Notes: a model not told the origin generated them from the letters alone. A stretch of DNA of 64,000 nucleotides from Cristatella mucedo (GCA_009760855.2 WPIO01000001.1:17027001-17091000); one strand, 5' to 3'. Counted from the stretch's first letter, positions 33,575-47,400 are shown. A program made the numbers and translations.

Positions 33575-36500
33575 GGGCTCGCACCTTAACTCCAGCCTGT
33601 TTCTGTTGTCTATTCGTGTCGCACGTGAGATAATCGCTCAGCTGGCAGAGCACGAAGTCTTTTCCAGTGGCGAATCTAGATACTCGCACGATGCTTGAGG
33701 CAATGTTCGTTGAATTTCAGAAGCGCGACACAGGCTGGCTTGCTAATCTGTCTTTTTTTATCTATATCATTCGTAGAAAAGTTCGTTTATTCTGCTCGAT
33801 TTAATCCCTAATATTCCAGGTCCACTGCTGTGACGGACTCACCTAACCACAGTAGCTGGAGGAAACCAAGCGTTTGATTTGGAAATTCAGTACCTGATTG
33901 GTAGTGCTTCTAAGCTATTTGAAAACATTGACGGTAATAGTCATATGATATTACTGCCTTTAGCCATAATCCCAACGAAAGAACTAACTGTTATAAGATA
34001 GGTAGACTTTCCTAATAAATCTTTTAGTGACTTCTATTCACCAGACGCATTAACGTACGAACATTTAAAGTTATGTTAGGTTGATTAGGCCTTGTTTTTT
34101 TCTGTAAGATGCCCAAGTAAGGTCTACAGAGTTCTCGCAAGATTATTATCGCCTTTTCCAATGTTCAAATTATAATTTAAGGACCTCATTGCACCTAAAC
34201 GATATGAATTTAAGCAATACATAGATTTATTGTAAAATGTGGGTCAACATTACGCAAATTTAAATAAAAACAACTGTGCCAAATTCTAAATAGTATTGCA
34301 TTAAAAAATCTCAATCACGATTTGAAAAAATACTTGTTAATTATGGCAGATGTTTCACTTAATTCCTGAGTTTTCCGAGATCAAGTTTTTGCACCAGAAT
34401 CGCCAGCATGTCATCAGCGAAAATATGTGCATTTCTGAAATACAGAAACATAATTTCAGCGCTGCACATTTTTGGTGCTATCTCTCGGGACAAAACAGCC
34501 TCTTCCATGGAGAATGCTTAAGTGGTAGCCACTATTTGCATCGCATTTAATTAGCATGGGATTTCAATTAAGAAGCGTGTTTACATACTGCTGCTGCTTA
34601 TGGATAATTCTTACACTTCCTTTTGCAGGCGATCAGAGGGAGAATCCTGTATGCGCTGGAGAATTAGAATGTGTCATTACTGAGACCGGCAAATTAGTAG
34701 CACATTCTCATGCGAGTCTCTAGTGGAATTTATAACTAAAGTGATTGACTCTTCTCTGTATGCAATTGAAAAAACGCAAATGCGCACTCACCTTTTGTTA
34801 GCTTTCAGCATCAATTTTCTTAGGTTTCCACGTTAACGCCTAGCACTAAGTTCAATAGTGTGGGTTAGGCCGCAATATCTATCATAAATTATGTCCATAC
34901 CTTTAATGCATTGCATTTGAATAGTCATTGAAAGCATATTTGTCGCAATATGTATCAAAGAATATTTGTCGCATTATATATATATCAACTTTGACTTTTG
35001 TGCTAAAAAGTGAGCTAATTTTAGTCAAAAAAGGAAATAATAACGGAAAATAAACAATTTGAATCAAAAGAATTTTATGAATACTGATATTCGCTGCATG
35101 CAAAAATTTCCGCATTCTTGAGATAAACTCAAATATGAAATACTGCGCAGGTTTGAAATTCTGCGGTGTTGTGCAAAAACGATGTCCAATAAATGACAAA
35201 TGCAAGATAGAATTTATTTAGACAAGCAATGCAAGTAGCAATTTATGAATACTGCCACTGTACACGCTCTACTGTGTGCAAATTTACTTGCTCAGTGGTT
35301 TCTTGAAGGTTCTGAAACACTTGCAGTTTTTTAATGAAAGTGTTAAATAGGACAATCAGAACACCATACACTGAAATATATTGATATGTCGGTAACTTCT
35401 CCGTTGGAAAATTTATCTCAGCGACTACGTTTGCCACAGATTTTGGAATTCTCCAGGTTTGGGTGGCATCCGTTCTTGCACATGCGCAGACGTAAGCCAG
35501 AGCTGAGTCGAGACTATCCCAAAAATTGGTAGTTAAGCTAGAGCACAAAATCAGCCAAACACGTTTACTGACGATAAAAGAGCTTTAAGGAAAGATCAAA
35601 TCTGCTTTAAAAGTCTTGGAAAACCTTTAATCAGCCAAAACCTTGGTGCGCTACATGCATTACAATTTTGTTGTTTACATTAATACCAGGAGGTTTTATG
35701 TAATAGATTCATTTAAAAATTGAGAAAGTAAAGTTCCATGTGATAATTTAAAATATTTCTTCAATTCCTTCTTCATTAGATAACTTTTTTGTATAACGCT
35801 TCTGTATGACACTGTTGTATGGCACTTTAAAAAGTATTCTCCAAACGCTCACGGAAAGCTCAAAAAAATGCCGTGTGAGGTTGTTGTACTACATTTGTAG
35901 CGATGTGATCCTTGGTACGTCTAGGAAATCTTACTTAAAGTTGGTTCGATCGCACTAGAAAAATGATATTCTTCGGAAAATCTGATTAGGTCAAAAAAGA
36001 GATATAAGCCAGACAACGCTAAGATATGTTCATTGGGCATATTTTGCGGAAGGAAATTCCCTTAGTAGCCTGAATGATAATAGGCTCGGTAGAGGTTTTG
36101 GGTGCCAGCATTCCGTAAAATACCAAAACATCATATCTGAGGGCAACTCTCGATTTCCTGGATGCCCAGGTTTTTTGAGCCATCGCTGTCTATCGAGTAA
36201 ACATTTATTTGTATTTGTTGACACATTTCTAGTTCTGACTGGCACGCACGAACTTTGCAGAACCAGCAGATATGCGAGTAAATAAAGCTCAAGTAAATTA
36301 AAAGTTTTGATATGGCATACTCAACCTCAAGTGGCTCCACGAGTTCAAGCATCACTATGTTGTTTCAGGAGTTCAATTATCGCAATCTTACTATGCTACA
36401 ACGGGGTATTTATGATAATAGTCATGCTTAGTAACTACTTTGTCTGTAAACTAGTCAAGCATATTAAAAGCGCAGTCAATTTGCTATTAGAAAATCAATC

Positions 36501-37945
36501 ACGAAATATGCATCAGTTTTAATATTATTTAATAGTATTTATTATTGTTGATATGAGGCTGTTGTCTAACCTGCCAGTACATTTTCGTAACATCGCGCTT
36601 ATAAAACCTCAATATTGTGTTAGCTGGACCCATTCAAATACAATTTTATGTAAAAAAAGAGCAAGGTTGGTCTTTTATTGATACCGCAGTAATTCCAGCA
36701 CATCAACTTGACAAGTATTATTCAAATTAACTAAATGCTCTACTAAATGCAACTTATCCGAAATGCTGAACCGTCTATAAGCGGGATAAACTACAGCAAT
36801 GATAACTATAAGATGCTTATTTGTGAAAAGAACTAGTAGCAAAGTTTTCAATTTTAGGTTTTTCACATAATGGCATTTTTATTAATCTTATGGTGTGGAG
36901 ACCTAAGCGTAACTCCTCGGCTTGTCCTGTCCTTAATTGTCCTTTTTGTAATACATCAAGGTCGAAATTAAGTGGGCTTTGAAAAATCACGTTTTCTTAA
37001 TTCTGGAGCCTAATATTTTAAAAAGATGCAACATAAAATTGCTAAAGTCACAGGGGTCACCTAAATATTTACACCTAATTATATACACATACAGCTGCTT
37101 CCAAGTATCGTACGAAACTGAAATACAGTCTGGAAAACCCAAACAATTAGCTTGGTTAGCAACTTGCTTGGTATACAACTTGGAAAGTTACTGATAAAAG
37201 AGGTGTTCGCTTATATGGGCTGCACACTTTTGGCTTCAACGAGTAGTGGGAATACTTTAATAACTCTTTTCACAATTTTACCATACACTTTAAGTGGTAG
37301 ACATAAAATAGGGTTGTGCTTTAGATTAGGAATCGCGATCAGCACCGGTATTGGTCACGCTCAATTTGACGCTTTTTCACAGGCATTGATGGGGATTGCC
37401 TAGCTTCTTAGTGAGTAGACCCGGCTGTAATATAGCTATAAGGAAGTATCGTAACGCTATTTTCCGGAGAAGAGGTCGAGGTCCTCAAGTCTACCACGTG
37501 GAAATTGCGAGTTATGTTATTCCAAAATGGTTGGATGGCTTAATGATATCGTTCAAGAAGAATCACCTTAGTAACTTCTTGCTCTCCATTAAAATAAATT
37601 GAAACAATCATTATGGAACTAGATTTTCAAGCATGACATTTCGAAACTCAATTATTAGGTAAAATAACCACAAATAATGCATTCAAAAGCACAGGCGTAG
37701 TTAAAATTAGTCAAAATGTATCTAAAATTTGAAAACTGTACAGGTTTTATTGGTTTTATAGTGTGACTTAAGATAGGATACCATAACTTCTTGCCATTTT
37801 TATATTTGCATCTATCTTTTGGTACACAGTCATTTCAGAAAGTCTTTATAAAAATTATTGTGGATACTGACTTCATGAGATTGCTAGACCCAGAAAGCAG
37901 GAGAGTATCCCAAACAGCGATCATGTGAATTGTAAGGAAATTTCA
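33575..37945. other. AT-rich intergenic DNA, no gene recognised
   Basis: More than 4 kb with only chance frames of up to about 100 codons (for example minus 35205-34903, minus 35548-35243 and plus 37152-37403). None shows a domain or splice-linked partners. No member of the local LINE/SINE families is visible. Confidence 0.5.
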
Positions 37946-37949
37946 ATAA

Positions 37950-38340
37950 GTCCAAAGGAGAATCCGAAGAAATGCTCAGGAACTAATATATCAGGATTGT
38001 CCAAGAGTATCTTAATTCATTGAGAGATTTAAAACAATGAGCGTGGACGAGGGAGGCTCGTGCTAGCGATTGCAATGGCCTGTTAACCAAACTGAGAATC
38101 TTATAGTTGATTCCGTGGTTTTTAGGGAGCCAGTAAAGCTTAAACCAATATTAGTGACGTGGAACCCCAGCCTCTGACAAAATACTTGACTAGCTGGTAA
38201 GTTTTTACAAGTTTGTGCAAATTAAGGGCACTATCGGGAGTCTTGACTACATGGAATTGAAGTAATATATAGACGAAATGTCACAAACGCATGAACTAGT
38301 TAAGCTGACGTACTCGTAACTAAGCGTACCCTGTTTTTAC
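37950..38340 (-). mobile_element. Old LINE (family C) remnant
   Basis: Minus-strand resemblance to the LINE thumb/C-terminal region ('agggagccagtaaagctta' corresponds to LHWLP-type coding). It shares 'agacgaaatgtcac' with 6.8 kb. Confidence 0.45.
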
Positions 38341-38754
38341 TAACTCTCCACTGGTGACCCACATCCCAGACTATCTGACTACAAGCCCATTCATATTCAG
38401 CTAACATCAGGAATTGAGCTATTTAGTTCAAATGATTAACAAGACACCGTTAAAGAATAGGCAATCGTCAAATGCAAAGCAGTGATGTTTAATCAAATAA
38501 ATTTGAACAGATTTTCTCACCAGCAAACAGTATTGCTCGCAAGGACAATCATCTACGGATTCTGCACTCCAATCGGCCCAGCTCTGGACATGCATGCACG
38601 AGTTCCTACGACGAATGCGGCAGCCATTTAATGGTTGCGTTTGTAATCAGCTGCTAATGGATCAAAAAAAGTATTTCAAGTTTTGTTGGCACCTAGTGCT
38701 TATAATCACGGAAGACGAATTGGTACTGCTACTTCCCAAAAGCTAAGGAACCTG

Positions 38755-38950
38755 TCATGAAGTTACTCAGCCACGTGCTCACTTTATTTTTGTCGTGGGA
38801 GACGAAGTCTATTGGCTACTGCATGTGTGCCAAAAAGTCGCTTAGATTTTGAGCATGATTTTGAGCATTAGAAAACTCTCCAGAGTAACTCACACTTAAT
38901 CTTTGTGGCTTTATGATTTTGGAAACAGAGATACATTAAATTTTACAGTG
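38755..38950 (+). mobile_element. LINE family A 3' UTR fragment
   Basis: 'gagacgaagtctattggctac', 'aaaactctccagagtaactc' and the 'gagatacattaaa' end match other A 3' UTRs. Confidence 0.7.
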
Positions 38951-38954
38951 AATC

Positions 38955-40335
38955 AATGGATTTCTTATAAAAGGATTGATTCACAACCAGCCAGCTGATT
39001 GCAGGTCCAGCTGATGAGAAACGCTTGTCGAAGGCTTGATGTCGCAATTGCATGCTTAATCTCATGACAAACAAAATTAATAAACACTGTGAGTGGATAG
39101 CTAGTGGAGATTGCTTAACTAAATTTGCGATAGGTTCAACGGTGAAACAGTACTTGAAGTTTTGTAATATATTTTCTTAAAATTGAAACTGTTGTTATCA
39201 ACTTACCTTTTGCACCAGTTATTGATTATTTTTCAGGAGCTACACTATCGAGATATAAACTCGGGAAAAGAGTTATTCTCAGTTAAATTCAGGCTCATTG
39301 ATTGTCATTAAAGTTTCTAAGCTGAAATGAAATTGCGTCGCACATAAAAATCTAAATAAATACCGAAACCATGCATTTGGTGAACAGGCTAAATATTTAA
39401 AGAAAATAGCTCAGTAATATAAATGAACATTAACTAAGAAAGCACATCAAAAAGCCATTTGCAATAAAGAGTGTGCTCTAAAATATAAATGATGCCCACA
39501 AAGAATACGCCAATGCAAATGCTTGCTCATAGTTTGAAATACCTACCATGGCTCCAAAACAATCGGAATACATATTTGAAGCTTATTTTATGAACTGCTA
39601 TGTTTCATTGTTCTTTTACTAATATTTAAGTATGGGACGAACTTTCCCCAAGGTTGCTCGAAAAACCGTCCAATCTACTGACCCAACTTGTGTGCTTATA
39701 GTTTTGGTTCTAACCTAGGTCCAATCATGTAGCAACCATTATGTCAACTAATTTGCGACCAAAGCACGAGAATCACTCTCAACTGACGTCATGGCATTCC
39801 TTGACTTGACGACAGAAGAAAAAATGCTTAATACCTACCATTTTTTCACATAGTTTATATTGACGGTTGGAATTTTCCAACAAGTGCTTATGCGCGCTGA
39901 AGCTGTGCGTTCTAATACTAAAACGTTATGTTATTCCTTATGATATATATACAACTCCAATAAAATATTTAATAACCGCTATTTGCTATAGAAATTTCTT
40001 ATTAATATTCTTTGAATACTCTATTGTTAGTTTTTCAAACTTTATATGCCATAAATGTGCATGGTTTTGAATGCTTTTCTCACTTTCGTTCTCCATTTGT
40101 TACTTTTAAAGTACCCTATATTCAAAATTTTGGAATTTGACCAATTTTGCCTTTATTTTAAATAAGTTTTAATTTGTAAAGATGAAACATATTTCACCAA
40201 CTGCATTAATTTTTGCACATGGCTCTCTTTCCACCTGTCAGTTCAGTGAGTAAACTAGCAATGACTTTCAAAACGTAGCTTCTGTAGGTATTGGACCCAT
40301 ATTCCAAAAATGTGTTGCAATTAAGTTTTCAGACT
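38955..40335. other. AT-rich DNA, no gene recognised
   Basis: Only short chance frames. One B-like trace near 39885 ('gtgcttatgcgcgctgaagctgtgc') suggests a worn LINE B 3' UTR. Confidence 0.45.
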
Positions 40336-40820
40336 CGGTTGGCTCTAAAAAGATTTCTACTGACTCAGTTAGATAGGGATAATAAAATTGCAGCTACTTC
40401 CGTTTTCTAGACGTACTCTGAAGACACAGACTCGTATATGAATCGTTCACAGTTAGACTGGTAATAAAGCTGGACTTTGTGACCGGTGGCCTGTGAAATC
40501 GATTGAGGAAAGAAATTCAAAGCTTGTCGTGGGTGGCACACTCCAGAGTTTTAAAAGAATCACATTTACCGAAGCTTGCTATTGTTGAGCCAAAATGAGG
40601 TGTGTTGCGTTGATATTACATCGTCAAGAGCGAGTCACCCGCGAGCACTGCTTCCTCTTTTAAACAGCTTTAAGCTATTAGGCGGGAATCCTCATTGATT
40701 GATTAAGCTCTCAGGACTCGGGTGAGTGCCGTTTGCAGCAGTTGTCAATCCCGAAGCCCAAAGATTACTATTGCAACGCATTGAATAATAATGAATTTAG
40801 CCATAGTATAATAAAAGTAG

Positions 40821-40970
40821 CTAGTTTGGTCCAGCTGTTAAGTTGCTCGCCCCGACCTAGATCTGGCTGAGGTCGCGGGCTCAAGCGCCGAGTCGTAGGT
40901 GAAGCGCCTGAATATAGATTAAGTTGTCATGGAGAGCTATACAAATGAATTATATTTTCTTATTTTATTT
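40821..40970 (+). mobile_element. SINE type 1 with 9-bp target-site duplication
   Basis: tRNA-like head (ggtccagctgttaagttgc; gcgggctcaagcgcc), then the 'gcgcctgaatatagattaag' LINE B-like tail and a T-rich end. It is flanked by taaaagtag at 40812-40820 and 40971-40979. The aligned upstream region of copy 3 lacks it, so it inserted after the duplication. Confidence 0.85.
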
Positions 40971-41261
40971 TAAAAGTAGATTCGATGCATCAAAATCTGA
41001 AAGATCCTTATCAAATGGCGGCATGGCATGGGTGGCAGGATGTAATACGGAAAAAAGAGCCGATATTCGGCATCGCAATAATAATTAACTAATAATGTTC
41101 GTTTATAAATTATTCCAAAGCTTCTAAGTAATTTTGCCACAATGGCAGTTGGTCAATGGAGGCTACCAGTCAGCTGCAGGGCACTTAGCTGGTTCTATGT
41201 ACGTCACGCTGCTGTTGCCGCGCCCTCGAGCAAAAATAGATGGACGGCTATTTAAATGGTG

Positions 41262-41278
41262 CTTATCAGCCTGATAAG
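41262..41278. promoter_or_regulatory. Inverted GATA pair before lipase copy 2
   Basis: cttatcagcctgataag is a near-perfect palindrome of two WGATAR-type sites (CTGATAA/TTATCAG) separated by three bases. It is present in the same place in copy 3 (60946-60962) and half-preserved in copy 1. GATA factors drive gut genes in many animals, which fits a digestive lipase; that role is inferred. Confidence 0.55.
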
Positions 41279-41408
41279 TTAACCACAGAAGATGCAGTAA
41301 ATGGCTGTGTTTAAGATAATCTGATGATTTGCCATATGCTTTTTCACGGGATAAATTCTCATTTATCTGCCATCGCTTGCTACCACTCACTTCGCTTTCC
41401 AGCGGAAC

Positions 41409-41445
41409 ATGGCTCTACTGTTGCTGGTCATCGCACTGTGCTCAG
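41409..41445 (+). CDS. Copy 2 exon 1, start and signal peptide
   Basis: [12 protein letters not shown] plus the first base of Gly13, then the gtcagt donor (phase 1). The ATG is the first in the conserved block shared by all three copies. Confidence 0.9.
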
Positions 41446-44400
41446 GTCAGTGCGAATTATTTTAAATAGCTGTGAGCTGAAAGGTTTTCTCTGCGAAAAT
41501 GGAAGCGATTTGGATGAGCGGAGTGATTGCAGTGCAGGACCAAGATTTGCATCTATGATATACCAATCGCTCGATTGTTCGCTCATACATTACCACCGTT
41601 GCGAGCCACGAGTAATGTATCTTTAGTCATTCTTTTGATTAGCTTTTGCTAAACCTTTTTATCTAAGAATGGCTCAAAAACCTTGAGCAGTTGCATCACC
41701 TTTTTCCTTCTTGACCGCTGACGCGTAATTAAGGGTCAAACGATAATTGGCACAGCAGGCTCTCAACGCTTCTGTATCATGGCGCTTCCCGCCTCGTGCC
41801 ACTGTGCAGTTGCCACAGCAACTACTTGTGCACGGCCAGTGACAGAGGCGTTGTGAAGAGTGAATACTATACAATGATTTTGCACTCCACGGGGCGCAGG
41901 TGTAGGTCAATGCTATTAGTAGCTAATTTCATGAAAATTATTGTATCATCAGCTAGTAGATGTTATAAAAATATGAGCACATGCACATTTACTTGAGGAG
42001 TAGAGTTGTTGAACAACCGGACGGGTACACATAAATGTCTCAACCACAGAGAGCACAATTTCGCTGGCTAGATAATTAACAGCTCATCTTTATTAGCTGG
42101 GGAAATTGTATAGGAGCTCATGGAGTGAGTCCGGCATGAATTCAGTATCCACCCTTCATGGCGTGTGTTCTTGCCGCTGCAATGACGACACAGCTGTTGT
42201 GGATCACACTGTTATAAGTAAACATATCTAGGCGAGTGGTAACGTATGGGAATTGACTGAGATTGTTGCAGTTTCTAGTAATTAACCTAAAGATTGGATA
42301 CAATTAGTACTAAAAATTGTGACATTTAAATGTGAGGCGAAATATTCATGGTCGACTATAGCAAATCTGCTTGAGATCTTTTTCCAGACAACGTACACCT
42401 ACCTTGCGTCTGAGCTGGCGATGACGACTAGCTAATGAAAGTCGATAGTTCGATTTTAGGATGCTCAATTTTACAAATCCACTTGGTCAAGATTGGTAAG
42501 CTTCGATATCACGGTGAAACGGAGAGCGCCAACTTTTTTGAATATTTGCCGGGTTTAAACAAATATTTGTATTATGGTCTTCTATTACTTGCTCTGCCGC
42601 TTTTTCCCTGTTATCCTACAGGGTATATCATGCATTTTTCTGTGCACACACTCTCTCTAAATAATTATCAATCGATTCTCTCTTCTTTTTATTCAGTACT
42701 CTCTCTCTCTCTCTTCTCGTGGTGTTTGTGCACACAGCAAGTGCAGATGCTACAAAATGGTAGATCACGGTTACTTTGCTTCCCAGCTTTGCCCGTGCTC
42801 ACGCGTCTGAGCTTTTGATCGAGCTCGAATAGAATTGCCACGTCAAATTTCAAATTTAATCTTGTGATAGGAGTGAGAACAGCGTCATGCGTGTGCTATG
42901 GAAATCTGGGCTGTTTCGAAAATGCGCCACCATTTGACAACGCCGGCAAAGAGGTTCCGAGTTCACCTGACCAAGTAGGCACGCGATTCCTGCTGTACAC
43001 GAGGGCTACAAAAAATGGCCCGGCCAAAGAGCTTTCATACACTGACGCGAACGTCGTGAGAACTTCGGGTTTTGCTGCCAACCTTCCGGTGAAGCTTATC
43101 GTTCATGGGTTCGGACAAAGCGAGAACGCCGGTTGGATGAATAGCATGAAAGATTCTCTTCTCAATTCGGTAAGTTACTGTTACTGACGACGCGGGGTAC
43201 TTACGTTGGCCGAGAATAAATTCTGCCCTGGCCTGTGGGACTCTTAACTTGTTTGCTCGTCTATGTTTTTAATTTATCAGCTCAACTGTAACGTGATAAT
43301 CGTCGGCTGGGCCGTCGGGGCGGCTCAGCCGGCGTACAATAAAGCAACCGCCAACACCCGTCTAGTCGGCAGACAAATCGCCGCTCTCGTTCAGCGGCTG
43401 GTGGAGAGTGGCTCCAGCCTGCAGAAAGTGCACATCATAGGCCACAGCCTAGGCGCCCATACGGCAGGCTACGCTGGAAGCGAACTGAAAGGTGGACTAC
43501 AGAGAATAACAGGTATTCCTCAAAGATTTTCAATGATTTGCTGACATAAGCGAGAACACCAGTGAGCGGCCATTTTACGTTTCTTCTGAGAATGCACATT
43601 TATTATAGGCGGAAAAGGATTTCGGAAAACAGCTAGACTAACATAAATAGTCGCTGTCGCTGTTTTTCTGTATATCCGAGTGTGCACAGCATACCCTCAA
43701 TAGCAATTACCTTATTAATTGCTTTTCGCTGATAAAAGCAGCTAGTTTAAAACGACGTTGTCCGAACGTAATCTGCAAATGGGTATCGACAACCTTGAGT
43801 ATTTAGAAGGTTTCATCGAAGAGATTAGCCCTTGAGGCATACAAATCTTTTGGAGAAAATCAGAGCTGTTTATATCTCTACCAACGTCCAAGGAATTGCG
43901 ATTTATCAGACCCTCTAGTTTGAAATTAATAAAGCTTCTGCTGCTTTACTGGCGGATGCACTTAGCAAAAGTTGTCGCTGTAGCCCTACTTGCTTTTTTA
44001 GTCACTTTACACGTATTCTATGTTATGAATAATTATTGTTGCTATTGCATGATTAGTTGGTGATTCAAGTATGCTAAATAAAGTGCAGTTAGTACTTTTC
44101 ATCACTGACCTACTTCAGGTCTATTTGGTGCGTGTTTATTCTTGGTTCTTCAATTCGGAGACCCGTGGCCATGGCGTATTAATAATAATAATACAAATAA
44201 TAACAATAATAATGCACTTGATAAAGTTCCCTTAGAGAACTCAATCTCTTCTTCGGCACTTTACATTAGCCGCAAAGATAAACGCGATTGAGTGGTGAGT
44301 AATATCATGCTTGATAATTAACATGAATAACATGGTTAGGGATGACATGCACAGGGTCACAATGCAAGTGCCGTTAGTGGCAGCCTGCACAGTGTCAGCA

Positions 44401-47400
44401 CGCATAAGCACACGAAGGACGAATCACAGGGACCCACTAAATGCTGTCCTAAATAAGTGTGTCTTCCAGTTCTATTTAAATGCGGTCAAGTTAGGATATG
44501 TCATGACTCAAGTCGGGAGTGAGTTCCAGGCTTTGGGAGCATACGAACTAAATGCACGGTCTCCAAAGGTATTGTGGTTTTTACTAGGTATTGGTAAACT
44601 GTTCGTTTTCGTAAAGCGGTTGGTACGATGCTTGGTCTAGTGGGGGAGTACACCTGAGAGATAGGCTGGAGCCAAAGAATGAAGTGAGCTAAAAGTCAGC
44701 GACAAAACCTTGAAGTCGATCTGCTGCTTGACTGGGAGCCAGTGCAGGTCGGCGAGAAGTGTTGTGATGTGGCAACTGTGTCGCTCACGATAAGCAGGCC
44801 TAGCTGCAGAGTTTTGCACCAGCTGTAATCGCCTGATTGCACATGCCGGTAGGCCAGCAAGCAGTGAGTTGCAGAAATTAAGACGGGATGTGCAATTAAT
44901 TGCAAGTTATATAACCATGCTGCAGTCCATAGGTGATCCTCAGCCATTAGCTTGCCCTGGAAGTTATTATCAGGAAGGGTCGATCCGCGGCCTTTGCTGG
45001 TCCGATGTTTAGAAAGAGCAAGGCCAAGCAGCGTGTGGCCTAGCAAGTCCCTTAGGGTGAACAAAGCGGAAGCTTCGCGCCCGATAAGAAGCGTGGCAAG
45101 TGTGTAACTGTAACAGACAGGTCGTGGACCAGTGCTGTACACAGTATAGTTAATCTCTCGCCTTTTTTAAGGCCACTCGATTGCTTGTTTTTGCCTTGGC
45201 TTCTTCGTTGCTCTGCAGTTCCTCGACTGTATAAGTCAATCCGCAAATCTTATGCAACGACGTCTACTCTCCTACGGCAGACTATGGCAAATCCTTTCTA
45301 ATTATCCTGAGCTGCAACTTCCGTGCTACTCACTACCTCGACGGCTCTACTTACTCAGCTATGCTTTCATCTTTCTCTTGTTGCTTGAGATGAAGTCTGC
45401 TGGCTACCGATTGTGTACCGAAAGCCGCATAGCTTTGGGAGTGCCATAGAAAACTCTCATGCGTAAAGCTCACTGTTTTTGGCTTTGTGGAGTTACTGAA
45501 GATTATAAATAACATTAACTTCTTGGCCAAGACTGAGGCAAGTCTGAAAAAGGACTAATCATGAGCGCCATTAAGGGAACGCCATAGCATGGGAAAGCTT
45601 GGTGGATGACATGACCGGACATTTATCGAATCTTTCAACCAGAGTCCCTGCGTATGGGACACTAGGAGCTCGTCATGCAGGAGTCAGATCATGAGGTAGC
45701 AGGCGAAAAGGTAAACTCGGTAGACTCCAATACACTTGGAGATGCCTCACTGAGGGTCGTTTCCTAGTTTTCTAAACAAAGCAATTTTAGCATGGTCACT
45801 TAGGGGGTCAAGCAAATAGGAGTCAGGATTTATGGAAAATGACCTTGTAAAGTTTATGGAATAAATATGACCAAAGAAGAAGAAAAGGAGGACAGACACA
45901 AGACTGTGTACAGTGTACACTTGGCTTTAGACTTTTGGCCGGAGGGGCGGCATAGCTGCAGGAAGGGAGACTCTCTTACACTGAGTGCAACTAGGCAACT
46001 GCCTCTCTTTCTGACTAGGAGGTAAATACATAGAGCGTTCATTGTATGCATTTTCTGAGCAGCCGCGAGTGAGATGGAAATATGAAGCCATATCGAGGTC
46101 CGTAAACGCATTACTTCCGTGAATCTTGCATTTCGCCTCTCCCGTAATTTAGGCTACTACTACGACGATACTGTTACGATAAGAGACACGTCTAATGGAT
46201 CGGAGGAGCCGAATTATTAATTTCACCTAATGCTACAACATAACCTCTCATCAGGGTAAATGTGACGGTGAATTGTGCGTTGAATTATGATATAGTTATG
46301 TGCAGGCTTTGTATAGCTTTAACGTAAGTACCTATGCAAGACGTGATTATTCGTTCGCTTAGCAGACAGGAAGGATGATCTCAATCTGAGGGGATCAATC
46401 TCAGACTAAGAATTAGTCTAAGCACTAGACCAAGAATAGTTTCACTTGTGACTTTAAGGTCCAAGGAGTATGTATTTGTCAAGCCAGCTAGCTTTCGGTG
46501 GCACATTAAACGCCACTTGTTTTATGACAGCAATTACCTACTCAGGTAATCGCTTTGCTAATATATACATTTTTAGGATGTACTTTATCTAGACCATAAT
46601 TCCAAACTATCTTGAAACTGTGTCAGATTTGCGACCATCCTCATGATAAATTGTATCCTGAGTTGCATTAAAAACAGATTTTCACCATTTACCGTAAGCT
46701 CTACAGGCTTACCCATAAATGAGAGATAACTCATTTATATGATGCACAAGGACAAAGAGTTTTTAGATCAAAATAATATCACGTATTATATCTCTGTTCG
46801 CCAGTCAAAAATGGCATGACGACTAAGGTGTGTTCGAACAGATAGTTTGCTGAAGTGTGCAAACAGCTCTATTGGCCTCTGGTGCGTATGCTGTAACCTA
46901 TTAACTTCCTTTCACACAACAAAGAGAAAGTGAGAAGGGTAGCTAAAGCAGGAAGGCAGTCGGAAACTGGAATATCATAGAAGTTGGAGCGACGGAGATT
47001 GGTAAGGGTATGCCAGTTGGCTGAGAGAGAGATGACGCCATTGCTGTTGAATCACAAAGATGAGCTCCGTAGTTTAGGATATGCTGTCAGTAAGCTAATG
47101 ACAGGAACAGCTGACTTGTTATTCACAGAAATCCTAAAGGCACGAGTAGGTTATAACTTCTGAAATAGTTCAACTAGGTATGATATAATTGAGTTATTGC
47201 AGGCCCCTGTGTCAGAGAAAGAATTTTTCTATTTACCGTTGATTAACCATTAGCCAACATAGCTTCCATCATTAAGGACACACATGGCAGAACCTACTTG
47301 ATATGTTGACCAGCTAAGAAGCAATATTAATTGCCAGATGCACGGTTTGATGGATTTTTTAGTAAAAGCCTAAAAATACTTTACTAGCTCATTATAGATA

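Larger units (their letters stand above)
40340..41408 (+). promoter_or_regulatory. Upstream region of lipase copy 2, shared with copy 3
   Basis: Aligns with 60.15-61.09 kb through many blocks ('gacgtactctgaagacaca', 'gggtggcacac', 'ttaccgaagcttgc', 'gctgcttcctct', 'caccagtcag', 'atggacggctatt'). Near the gene it has TATTTAAAT at 41249-41257, a possible TATA element, and the inverted GATA pair cttatcagcctgataag at 41262-41278, 131 bp before the ATG measured from its end. A SINE (40821-40970) interrupts the block only here. Confidence 0.6.

Noticed and set aside
37152-37602. Two neighbouring plus frames with membrane-like Leu-rich stretches
   Set aside because: No known family and no shared frame; they lie in AT-rich DNA where hydrophobic codons arise by chance.
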